The translations under genes were made by a program, and so were the position numbers. A DNA stretch of 64,000 nucleotides, from contig NZ_VDMA02000019.1 in NCBI RefSeq assembly GCF_006334915.2, positions 1 to 64,000 of the forward strand, given 5' to 3'. Position 1 is the stretch's first letter, and the number at the start of each line of letters is the position of its first letter. Below, one piece after another: positions 25,471 to 32,755 of this stretch. Under the pieces are notes generated by a model. That model did no database searches, had not been told where the DNA came from, and saw only the letters and a program-made list of their open reading frames with translations. The stretch is from Microbispora catharanthi. GTDB taxonomy: Bacteria > Actinomycetota > Actinomycetes > Streptosporangiales > Streptosporangiaceae.

Positions 25471-26339
25471 CGCTCCGCGGCCCTGTCGTCGAACGCCTCC
25501 AGCCGGGCCTGTCCCTCGGCGGCGAGGGTGTCCAGCATGGTGTGCAGCAGCGCGGTGCACAGGACCGTCGGGCCGGCGTGGGAGTCGAACGCGAAGCCCG
25601 AGCTCACCGGGGCGAGCAGGACCTCGTCCGCGAGGTCGGTGAGCCGGCCCACCGGCTGGTCGGTGACGAGGGCGACCTTGAGCCGGACCCGCCGCGCCCA
25701 GACGAGGCCCTGCTCCAGCTCACGCGGATAGCGCGGCAGGCCGATGGCGAGCACCCACGCGGCACCCGACTCCGCCGCTCTGCTCAGCCGGTCTTCCAGG
25801 ATCGAGCCCGGCACGTCCAGCACGCGTACGTCCGGAAGCACCTTCTCGGCGAGGTAGCCGAACAGATGCGCCAGCGGCGCGGAGATCCGCAGGCCCATGA
25901 CCAGAAGCGGGCTCGACCTGGCCAGTTGAGCCGCCACCCGCCGGAGCTGGCCGGGATCGGCCAGGCCGTCGCGCAGCCGTTCGAGGTCGCGGATCTCGGA
26001 GTCGACCAGTTCCTGGATCTCGTTGTAGCGGTCATCCGTCGCGACCGGCGGACGATCGCCGAATACCGACGTGCGCAGCGCCTCCCGGAACTCCGGGAAC
26101 CCGCGGAACCCGAGCGCGGCGGCGAAGCGGGTGACCGACGGCTGGCTGACGCCGGCGCGCGCGGCGAGGTCCGCGCTGGTGAAGAAGACGGCCTCCTGCG
26201 CGTTGTCCAGCAGGTAGCGCGCGATCCGGCGTTGTGACGGCGAGAGGCGGTGGCCGTCGAAGAGCGTCCGCAGGTTCGCGACGATCCGGGTGGCGTCCAG
26301 CACGGCGAGCGATCGGCCAGGCTCTGGGACGTGCCTCAT
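25449..26339 (-). CDS. RpiR/MurR-family transcriptional regulator
   Basis: A 296-residue protein: N-terminal RpiR helix-turn-helix (LSPSQRRIARYLLDNAQEAV, then SADLAARAGVSQPSVTRFAA) and a C-terminal SIS sugar-phosphate-binding domain (LLVMGLRISAPLAHLFGYLA; WVLAIGLPRYPRELEQG). The SIS domain suggests a phosphosugar or amino-sugar-phosphate ligand, though actinomycete members next to peptidases exist. The ATG at 26339 has AAGGGAAG 9 bases upstream. The 3' end overlaps the ArsR-type gene by 22 bp. Confidence 0.87.
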   Translation of the reverse strand: MRHVPEPGRSLAVLDATRIVANLRTLFDGHRLSPSQRRIARYLLDNAQEAVFFTSADLAARAGVSQPSVTRFAAALGFRGFPEFREALRTSVFGDRPPVATDDRYNEIQELVDSEIRDLERLRDGLADPGQLRRVAAQLARSSPLLVMGLRISAPLAHLFGYLAEKVLPDVRVLDVPGSILEDRLSRAAESGAAWVLAIGLPRYPRELEQGLVWARRVRLKVALVTDQPVGRLTDLADEVLLAPVSSGFAFDSHAGPTVLCTALLHTMLDTLAAEGQARLEAFDDRAAERQVFFAG

Positions 26340-26434
26340 CCTGGAACACTTCCCTTCTTCGTGGAGTGACGGACCCGGCCCCCTGGCCGGTCGCCTCACT
26401 CGTGAATCGCGAAGCGCCTGCCGGATGCAACGCC

Positions 26435-26464
26435 GCCGGGCGGCCCCCGTGGGGACCGCCCGGC
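26435..26464 (-). terminator. Terminator of the M14 peptidase gene
   Basis: GCCGGGCGGCCCCC (26435-26448) pairs with GGGGACCGCCCGGC (26451-26464) around a 2-base centre, with one mismatch. It lies 22 bp downstream of the peptidase stop. No T-run is visible. Confidence 0.7.
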
Positions 26465-26485
26465 TACGCCGCGTCGTGATGCCGG

Positions 26486-27946
26486 TCAGTTCTTCGGGCC
26501 GTTGCCGTTGAACCTCGTCTTGCACTCCTGCAGCCGCACGTCGACCTGCTCGCCCCGGTCGACGGTCACGTGCACCGTCTCGAGAACCTCGCCGGTCGGG
26601 CGGGCGCAGGTGAGCGTCCAGCTTTCCTTGATGAAGTTGCCCGGCCCGGTGGCGACGACGCCGGTCTCGGTGTAGGCCGGGGCCGGCCGTACGGACGGAT
26701 TGACGTGCCAGGCGAACTTGCCGTTGGCCGGGGTGACCAGCGTCGACTGCAGATGGGTGGGGATCCTCTGGGGCGGATCGACCACGTTGTTCGCCTGCCG
26801 GATCGGCGCGGTCCACAGGTCGAAGTCCTTCGCGATCTTCAGGACCGCGCCCTTCGGCGCCTTTCCGGTGATGACCGAGTGCCCGGCCGGATCGGCCGCG
26901 TACTCCAGGGCCGCCATGAACGCCTCGCGGTTCGACTTGCCCTCGTAGCGACCCGTCCCGGTGTAGTCCTCGATCACCTCGGAGTAGGTGTTGCTGGTCG
27001 ACTGGGTTTTCATGATCTCGAAGGTGAACCCGAGGCCGCGGGTCGCGTAGTACGACCAGTCCGGGGTCTCGCCGGTCGTCTCGTAGTCGAAGCCCGACTT
27101 CATGCCCGTGTAGCCGTTCTCGGCCGTGATCGCGTCGGTCAGGGCGGCGTAGACGGCCTCGTCCGGGGTGTCGCCCGCGCGCTTCTCCAGCGGCGGGCGG
27201 AGGACGGTGTGACCGGAGGTGTGGTTCGTGATCAGGACGGTGACCTGGTTGTTCTTGGTCAGGTCCATGACGTTCTGCACTTCGGGCTCGGAACCGGGCC
27301 CCGGGCCCCGGGTCGTCGCGTTCGAACCGGCGTTGCTGCCCCAGCCGAAGGGGTAGTTGCGGTTGATGTCGACCCCGGCGCTGCTCGCGCACGTCGGGGA
27401 CAGGCCGCAGCTCGTACGCCGGTTGATGACGAACCCGTCGACGTTGACGACCGGGACGAAGACGACTCGCGCCTTGTCGAGCAGGCGTGTGACCTGGGGG
27501 TCCTTGCCGTCGTTGTCGATCAGGTCGTAGGCGAACTCCATCGTGTGCTCGCCGGAGGGCCATTCGTTGCCGTGGTGGACGCCCATCATCAGCAGGACCG
27601 GTTTGCCGTCGGCGGCGCCGACGTCGTGGGTGACCTCGATGCCGTACACCTCCCGGCCCTGGCGGGTCTTGTGCGGCAGCGTGATGTGCTTGACGAGGCC
27701 GGGGTGCCGGGCGCTCAGCGCCAGCATCTCGTCGTTGTAGTCCGTGATCGTCCGGTAGGTGGTCCGCCCGCTCGGCAGGCTTGGCGCCTGCTGCTGGACG
27801 ATCGCCTGGGGGTCCGCCGTGGCAGCGGCACCGGCGCCGGCGGCCGGAATGCCGAGACCTCCCAGAAAACCGACGCCCAGCGTCAGCGTGAGAACGCGTT
27901 TCCCGAGGACAGAGGCAGTGGAGGGGGACGTGCCTCCTGAAGACAT
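26486..27946 (-). CDS. Secreted M14 zinc carboxypeptidase
   Basis: A 486-residue exported metallo-carboxypeptidase. The signal peptide (1-43) has a hydrophobic run LTLTLGVGFLGGLGIPAAG. The zinc site is VHHGNEWPSGEHT (His125, Glu128), with the third His in TNHTSGHTVL; NRNYPFGWG supplies the substrate-binding Asn-Arg; the catalytic Glu is in FTFEIMKT. A C-terminal beta-rich extension (about residues 390-486) follows. It trims C-terminal residues from extracellular peptides or proteins. AGAAAGG precedes the ATG at 27946. A GAAA-S-TTTC-like box (28047-28062) lies about 110 bp upstream. Confidence 0.92.
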   Translation of the reverse strand: MSSGGTSPSTASVLGKRVLTLTLGVGFLGGLGIPAAGAGAAATADPQAIVQQQAPSLPSGRTTYRTITDYNDEMLALSARHPGLVKHITLPHKTRQGREVYGIEVTHDVGAADGKPVLLMMGVHHGNEWPSGEHTMEFAYDLIDNDGKDPQVTRLLDKARVVFVPVVNVDGFVINRRTSCGLSPTCASSAGVDINRNYPFGWGSNAGSNATTRGPGPGSEPEVQNVMDLTKNNQVTVLITNHTSGHTVLRPPLEKRAGDTPDEAVYAALTDAITAENGYTGMKSGFDYETTGETPDWSYYATRGLGFTFEIMKTQSTSNTYSEVIEDYTGTGRYEGKSNREAFMAALEYAADPAGHSVITGKAPKGAVLKIAKDFDLWTAPIRQANNVVDPPQRIPTHLQSTLVTPANGKFAWHVNPSVRPAPAYTETGVVATGPGNFIKESWTLTCARPTGEVLETVHVTVDRGEQVDVRLQECKTRFNGNGPKN

Positions 27947-28046
27947 GCTGAAACCTTTCTCAGCCGCGGACGAGCGGGAAACGAAAACGCATCCTTTTCT
28001 CCGGGCCGTCTTTCGGCAGTACGCGACACCCCCCGAACAGTCGCTG

Positions 28047-28062
28047 ACTGCAAAGTTTCAGT
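28047..28062. promoter_or_regulatory. GAAA-S-TTTC-like box upstream of the M14 gene
   Basis: ACTGCAAAGTTTCAGT is palindromic except for one pair. Its core CAAAGTTTC is one base from the perfect GAAAGTTTC seen at 42086 and 28846. Confidence 0.5.
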
Positions 28063-28223
28063 AAGTCTGCGGGGTGAATGTGAGCCTGTCAACCGCTGAT
28101 CGGCGGCCTTCTCCGCACATACGGAAAATGCGTCGGTGATTTTCCGCACCCGCACGCGACGCCCGAGGTGCGGGGAGACCGCGCCGGAGGGCCGGCTCCT
28201 GTCGAGCATGTTTTGTTTCGCCT

Positions 28224-28303
28224 CGTTTTTGTTCCGCATCGTTTTCGTTCCGCATCGTTTTTGTTCCGCATCGTTTTCGTTCCGCATCGTTTTCGTTCCG
28301 CAG
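28224..28303. repeat. Five tandem 16-bp repeats
   Basis: Units CGTTTTYGTTCCGCAT start at 28224, 28240, 28256, 28272 and 28288, differing only at the Y position and in the last base of unit 5. A degenerate partial copy precedes them. The 16-bp step is not a multiple of three, so the array is not coding. There are no spacers, so it is not a CRISPR array. Confidence 0.9.
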
Positions 28304-28641
28304 CGTGCACGCCCTTCGAGCAGCCGTCGTCCGCGGCTCGGGCCGACGTGCCGGACGGTCGACGAACTCGACGCCACACGCCTATAGGTCGCGGGGAGAA
28401 AGGCTTTCGGGGGCGCGGGCCGGGATCCCACCCGCACGGCGAGATCGGCCGTCTCGCTTTCCCGGTGACGAAGGCATTTCGACAACGCGGGGCCCGTCTC
28501 GCCGCGCACAGGTCCCGCGCGCAGGGCCGGGTTCGCGGCCACACCACGACCGGGTGGGCGGCGGGGAGCGGCGATCATCGTCGGACGGCTCCGACGCCGG
28601 TCATCCGGTAATGAAAGGCACCCGATTTTCCGAGCCGGGAG

Positions 28642-28656
28642 GGTGAAAGTTTCACC
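28642..28656. promoter_or_regulatory. Perfect palindrome GGTGAAAGTTTCACC
   Basis: Seven-base arms GGTGAAA/TTTCACC about one central G. It shares the GAAA-S-TTTC core with the two boxes nearer the DUF4956 gene. Confidence 0.65.
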
Positions 28657-28819
28657 GAGATGCGTCCCGCTCCGGATCGCCCTTCACTCTCGACGAACCG
28701 ACGGCCTACATGCCTTTGTCAAGGTCGACCAGGGAGCTTCTCCCGTTTCTGACACGATCGCGTGTCAGATGTTCATTGACTCGACACCCGCGATTCACCT
28801 ATTGTTCCGCACGGGTTCC

Positions 28820-28850
28820 CGAAACTTTCTTTCTTTATTCGAAAGTTTCG
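28820..28850. promoter_or_regulatory. Pair of CGAAASTTTCG boxes upstream of the DUF4956-VTC-CotH operon
   Basis: CGAAACTTTCT (28820-28830) and the perfect palindrome CGAAAGTTTCG (28840-28850), 20 bp centre to centre (two helix turns), 66 bp before the GTG at 28916. Such GAAA/TTTC boxes resemble operators described for polysaccharide-degradation genes in Streptomyces; the cognate repressor is not identified here. Confidence 0.65.
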
Positions 28851-28915
28851 ATCAGGCCTGTGTGAGGAAGCGCGCGTGCCCTGCTCACCCCGGCGGAGAC
28901 TCAGGAGGAACGAAC

Positions 28916-29521
28916 GTGTCGGCACAGCTCGTCCTGTTCGCGATCGACATCTGCGCGGTGGTGTTGCTCGTCTTCGGGCTCTACTTCCCACGACACCGCC
29001 GGCGCGACCTGGTCGTCTCCTACCTCGGGGTCAACATCGGCGTCCTCGCGGTGGCGAGCGTGCTGAGCGCCGGCAACGTCGGCGCCGGGCTCGGGCTGGG
29101 GATGGCGCTGTTCGGCGTGCTGTCCATCATCCGCCTGCGCTCGACGGAACTCGACCAGCACGAGGTCGCCTACTATTTCTCGGCCCTCGCCCTGGGCATC
29201 CTCGGTGCGGTGAGCACCACCTCGGCCTGGCTCAGCGGCGGCATGATGGCGCTCATCCTCGCGGTGATGTTTCTCGGCGACCACCGGCGGCTGTTCCGGC
29301 ACTACCGGCACCAGATCCTGGTGCTCGAATCGGCCTTCACCGACCATGTCGCGCTCGTCGCGCACCTCGAACAACTCCTCGACGCCCGAGTGCACGCCGT
29401 CACCGTCCAGCGGCTCGACCTGGTCAACGAGACCACCGTGGTCGACGTTCGGTACGCGCTGACCGACCGGGCGCTGACCGCCGAACCCGAGGCGCCCGCA
29501 CACGCCGGAGCACGCCGATGA
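28916..29521 (+). CDS. DUF4956 membrane protein
   Basis: A 201-residue protein with about four membrane helices in the first 115 residues (LFAIDICAVVLLVFGLYF; VNIGVLAVASVLSAG; a glycine-rich LGLGMALFGVLSIIRLRS; ISTTSAWLSG-like segment) and a soluble C-terminal domain of about 80 residues. The RLRS followed by TELDQHEVAYYF block is characteristic of DUF4956. The function is unknown; the family regularly sits beside VTC-domain and CotH genes. The GTG at 28916 has AGGAGG 7 bases upstream. The stop overlaps the next start (ATGA). Confidence 0.85.
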   Translation: MSAQLVLFAIDICAVVLLVFGLYFPRHRRRDLVVSYLGVNIGVLAVASVLSAGNVGAGLGLGMALFGVLSIIRLRSTELDQHEVAYYFSALALGILGAVSTTSAWLSGGMMALILAVMFLGDHRRLFRHYRHQILVLESAFTDHVALVAHLEQLLDARVHAVTVQRLDLVNETTVVDVRYALTDRALTAEPEAPAHAGARR

Positions 29522-30348
29522 CCACGACGCCCATCGGGACCGCCCTGGCGCGGCTGGCCCCCGTCGGACTCGACGAGCTGGTCGACCGGGCCGCGTTGCA
29601 GACCAGGGTGGACCGCAAATACCTGGTCCCGGCCGAGGCCCTGCCCCGTCTGCTGGAAGGGCTCATGCCGTACGCCCAGGTGCTGGACATCGACGGGGAA
29701 CGCACCTTCCGCTACCAGTCGGTGTATTTCGACACCCCTCAGTTGGCCAGCTACCACTGCGCGGCCTACCGCAGGCGCCGGCGTTTCAAGGTGCGCACCC
29801 GCACCTATCTCGACTCCGCCCAATGCTGGCTGGAGGTCAAGATCAGCGGTGCGCGGGGCAGCATCACCAAACACCGGCTGCCCTACGACCCGCGGGACCG
29901 CGGCACGGTGGACCCCGGGCGCGACTTCGTCGACGCGGCACTCGCCCGCGAGTCGATCGGTCCCGCCGCCAGGAGCTGCCTCGACCCGGTCCTGGTGACC
30001 GAATACCACCGCGCCACCCTGCTGCTGCCGGACACCGCGAGCCGGGTCACCCTCGACACCCGACTCGCCTGGCGGCACGGCGACTCCGCGCTGCGGCTGC
30101 CCGGCCTCGCCGTGGTCGAGACCAAGAGCGCATCGGCCGCCACGCCGGTCGACCGCGTGCTGTGGCGGGCCGGGATGAGACCCGTTCGCATCTCCAAGTA
30201 CGCCACCGGGCTGGCCGCGCTCCGCCCCGACCTGCCCGACACGCCGTGGCGGCGGACGCTGCGCCGCCACTTCCGCGGCACCGCGTCGCCGATGGACCCG
30301 GCGCCGGACCTTTCCCACCGCCCCGAACAGGAGGCATCGTGCGTCTGA
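29518..30348 (+). CDS. VTC-domain polyphosphate-polymerase-like protein
   Basis: A 276-residue CYTH-superfamily (VTC) tunnel protein. Basic and acidic residues expected to line the tunnel are present: QTRVDRKYLVP near the N-terminus, FRYQSVYFDTP, RRRRRFKVRTRTYLDS, CWLEVKISG, and the C-terminal LAVVETKS and RISKYATG. In yeast Vtc4 this fold makes polyphosphate from ATP; bacterial members lack the SPX domain and are mostly uncharacterised. There is no membrane segment, so it should act on the cytoplasmic face, perhaps docked to the DUF4956 protein. Both ends are translationally coupled (ATGA at 29518; 10-bp overlap with CotH). Confidence 0.87.
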   Translation: MTTTPIGTALARLAPVGLDELVDRAALQTRVDRKYLVPAEALPRLLEGLMPYAQVLDIDGERTFRYQSVYFDTPQLASYHCAAYRRRRRFKVRTRTYLDSAQCWLEVKISGARGSITKHRLPYDPRDRGTVDPGRDFVDAALARESIGPAARSCLDPVLVTEYHRATLLLPDTASRVTLDTRLAWRHGDSALRLPGLAVVETKSASAATPVDRVLWRAGMRPVRISKYATGLAALRPDLPDTPWRRTLRRHFRGTASPMDPAPDLSHRPEQEASCV

Positions 30349-32534
30349 CGCTCCGCAGCACCGGCGTCACGGCGGCCCGCCGCGTCACGAGGACCGCGGT
30401 CGCCGCCGTGCTCCTCACCGGGCTCCTCGCCGGGCCCCTCAACGCGTACCCGTCGTCGGCGGGCGCCGGATCGGCTTCCGGCACCGGATCGGCCGGCCGC
30501 GCCGCGAGCACCGCCGCCACGGCGTCCGCGACCGCCGATGCCGGGGCGGCGGACGACCTGACCGGCGACATCGCCTTCTCCACGCCGAGCGGCACCTTCC
30601 AGGGACAGGTGTCGGTGTCGCTGAGCACCGCGGTCAGCGGCGCACAGATCCGCTACACCACCGACGGAACGCCGCCCACCGCGCAATCGGCGCTCTACGG
30701 CGGCCAGCCGCTGCAGTTCACCCGCACCACCCAGCTGCGCGCACAGGCCTTCGCCGGCGGCACGGCGTCCGGGAGGGCCGGAACGGCCATGTACGTCGCC
30801 CAAGCCACCACCACGACCCACGATCTGCCGCTGGTCCTGATCGACTCGTACGGCAAGGGCAAGCCCGGCCGGGATTACCTCGACGCCGCCACCATGATCT
30901 TCGATCCTGGCAGTGGTGCGACGACGTCGCTGGCCACGGCTCCGGCGGTCGCCACCCGCGCCGGAGTCCACCTGCGGGGGCAGTCGTCGGCCTCGTTCGA
31001 GAAGGCGCCATATCGCCTCGAGTTCTGGGACAACGACAACGACGACGCCGACTACCCGGTGCTGGGGATGCCCGCCGACTCCGACTGGGTGCTGCGCGGG
31101 CCGTTCCCGGACAAGTCGCTGATCCGCGAGGCCTTGGTCTACGACCTCGGCAAGGAGATGGGGCTGAAGGTTCCCCGGTATCGGTTCGTGGAGCTCTACC
31201 TCAACACCGACGCCGGTCCGGTGGGCGCCGACGACTACATGGGCGTCTACATGCTCGCCGAGACGATCAAGAACTCGAAGAACCGCCTCGACCTCAAGAA
31301 GCTGGACGAGGACGACACGACCCTGCCGAAGCTCACGGGCGGGTACATCTGGAAGTTCGAGTGGATGGCCGCGGAGGAGCCGACGCTGCCGTGCAGCGGG
31401 TCGTCGGCCACCTGCTGGACCTACCTCGAGGTGGTCGACCCCTCGCCGCTGCAGCCGCAGCAGAAGGACTGGCTGCGGGGCTACATCCAGGAATTCCACA
31501 ACGTGCTGCACTCGCAGAACTTCGCCGACCCGAACACCGGCTATCGGGCGTACATCGACGTGGGTTCGTTCATCGATCAGTTGATCATCTACGAGCTGAG
31601 CCGGAACATGGACGCCAACTACCGCAGCGCCTACTTCTACAAGGACCGGGACACGAAGATCTTCGCCGGCCCGCTGTGGGACTACGACCTCACTTTCGGC
31701 GTGGGCGGCTTCTTCCAGAACGACCAGACCGCGGGCTGGCAGTATCAGCAGACCCGGCAGCCGGTCGCCAACGACTGGTTCGCCCAGCTCATGCGGGATC
31801 CGGCCTTCGTCGACCAGGTCAAGGCGCGCTGGCAGGCGCTGCGCCGCGGCGTGCTGTCCGACTCCGCGCTGCAGAGCAGGATCGACGCTCTCGCCCAGCC
31901 GCTGACCAACGCCGCGCAGCGGAACTTCCAGCGCTGGCCGAACCTCACGACGCGCACCATCGGCTTCTTCAACACTCCGACCGCGTCCACCTGGCAGGGT
32001 CAGGTGCAGTACCTGCGCGACTGGGCGCTGCGCCGCGCGGCCTGGCTGGACTCGACGGCGGGGTGGGGCGGTGCGGTCACCTCGCCCAGCCCCAGCCCGT
32101 CACCCAGCGCCAGCCCGAGCCGCTCGCCCAGCCCCTCGCCGAGCCCGAGCCCCAGCCCCTCGCCGAGCCCGTCGCCCAGTCCTTCGCCCAGTCCTTCGCC
32201 CAGTGCGAGCCCGAGCCCTTCACCGTCCGGCGGAGTGTCCGGCGCGTGCTCGGCGACGTTCCGGGTGGTCAACTCCTGGCCCGGCGGCTTCCAGGGTGAG
32301 GTCACGGTGCGCGCGGGCAACGCGGCGATCAACGGCTGGACCGTGAACTGGACCTGGCCCGGTTCGCAGACCGTCACCCAGCTGTGGGGAGGCGTGCGCT
32401 CGGGCTCCGGCTCGGCCGTGACGGTGCGCAACGAGTCGTGGAACGGCTCGCTCGCGGCCAACGCGAGCACGACCTTCGGCTTCGTCGGCGGAGGATCCTC
32501 GGCCACCCCGGCGGTCACCTGCACCAGCCCGTGA
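30339..32534 (+). CDS. Secreted CotH-family kinase with a C-terminal CBM2 cellulose-binding module
   Basis: A 731-residue protein. Order: signal peptide (1-40), Ala/Ser/Gly-rich linker, chitobiase-type beta domain (about 85-160, IRYTTDGTPPTAQSALYGG), CotH domain (about 175-540), Ser-Pro linker (about 580-630) and CBM2 (about 633-731, with CSATFRVVNSWPGGFQGEV and three conserved Trp). CotH marks include VHLRGQSSASFEKAPYRLEF, GGYIWKFEW and the metal-binding block KIFAGPLWDYDLTFG. CotH proteins phosphorylate Ser in spore-coat or extracellular proteins, using ATP in the cases studied. The GTG at 30339 has CAGGAGG 4 bases upstream and lies 10 bp inside the VTC gene. Confidence 0.88.
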   Translation: MRLTLRSTGVTAARRVTRTAVAAVLLTGLLAGPLNAYPSSAGAGSASGTGSAGRAASTAATASATADAGAADDLTGDIAFSTPSGTFQGQVSVSLSTAVSGAQIRYTTDGTPPTAQSALYGGQPLQFTRTTQLRAQAFAGGTASGRAGTAMYVAQATTTTHDLPLVLIDSYGKGKPGRDYLDAATMIFDPGSGATTSLATAPAVATRAGVHLRGQSSASFEKAPYRLEFWDNDNDDADYPVLGMPADSDWVLRGPFPDKSLIREALVYDLGKEMGLKVPRYRFVELYLNTDAGPVGADDYMGVYMLAETIKNSKNRLDLKKLDEDDTTLPKLTGGYIWKFEWMAAEEPTLPCSGSSATCWTYLEVVDPSPLQPQQKDWLRGYIQEFHNVLHSQNFADPNTGYRAYIDVGSFIDQLIIYELSRNMDANYRSAYFYKDRDTKIFAGPLWDYDLTFGVGGFFQNDQTAGWQYQQTRQPVANDWFAQLMRDPAFVDQVKARWQALRRGVLSDSALQSRIDALAQPLTNAAQRNFQRWPNLTTRTIGFFNTPTASTWQGQVQYLRDWALRRAAWLDSTAGWGGAVTSPSPSPSPSASPSRSPSPSPSPSPSPSPSPSPSPSPSPSPSASPSPSPSGGVSGACSATFRVVNSWPGGFQGEVTVRAGNAAINGWTVNWTWPGSQTVTQLWGGVRSGSGSAVTVRNESWNGSLAANASTTFGFVGGGSSATPAVTCTSP

Positions 32535-32549
32535 GGCGAAGCGAACCGA

Positions 32550-32578
32550 CGAGGTCCCGTCCGTCGGACGGGACCTCG
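32550..32578 (+). terminator. Terminator of the DUF4956-VTC-CotH operon
   Basis: A perfect 13-bp stem: CGAGGTCCCGTCC (32550-32562) and GGACGGGACCTCG (32566-32578) with a GTC loop, 16 bp after the CotH stop. Confidence 0.88.
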
Positions 32579-32639
32579 TGCCCTGTTGCATTAGGAGGCA
32601 TCAAGCGCCCCCTGGCCGTGTAGGCACCACGGGCGGTGT

Positions 32640-32750
32640 CACCTCGTTGGCGGCCACCGCGCGGCGGACCTCGGCATGCGGGTGCGCCACCGGATCGATG
32701 TCGGCGGCCCTCAGCAGCCCCCGCTCCGCGAGCCGCGCAGCGCTCCCCGG
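32640..32750 (-). pseudogene. Possible fragment of a leucine-rich-repeat-variant (LRV) protein
   Basis: The reverse strand reads ARLAERGLLRAADIDPVAHP followed by HAEVRRAVAANEVTPP. The pattern of His-Pro-x-x-x-Val-Arg-Arg-Ala-Val-Ala resembles LRV/HEAT-like repeats of actinomycetes. There is no start and only about 40 codons, directly downstream of the beta-propeller gene stop. Could be a remnant or chance; low confidence. Confidence 0.3.
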
Positions 32751-32755
32751 CCCGG

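Larger units (their letters stand above)
27947..28915. other. 969-bp repeat-rich intergenic region between the M14 and CotH operons
   Basis: No convincing gene is seen on either strand. It holds one operator-like box near the M14 gene (28047-28062), five 16-bp direct repeats (28224-28303), and three GAAA-S-TTTC boxes near the DUF4956 start (28642-28656, 28820-28830, 28840-28850). The stretch 28304-28640 has short open frames only and nothing recognisable. The last 150 bp are notably A+T-rich for this genome, as a promoter would be. Confidence 0.6.

Noticed and set aside
28224..28303. CRISPR array
   Set aside because: The repeats are head to tail without spacers and only 16 bp long.
28304..28640. 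Small protein genes in the intergenic region
   Set aside because: Short open frames exist on both strands but none has a ribosome site, family motif or consistent codon pattern.
32076..32230. DNA tandem repeat as a mobile or regulatory element
   Set aside because: The repeated CCCAGC/CCGAGC-type hexamers simply encode the Ser-Pro linker of the CotH protein; the same applies to 42765-42890 in the cellulase.
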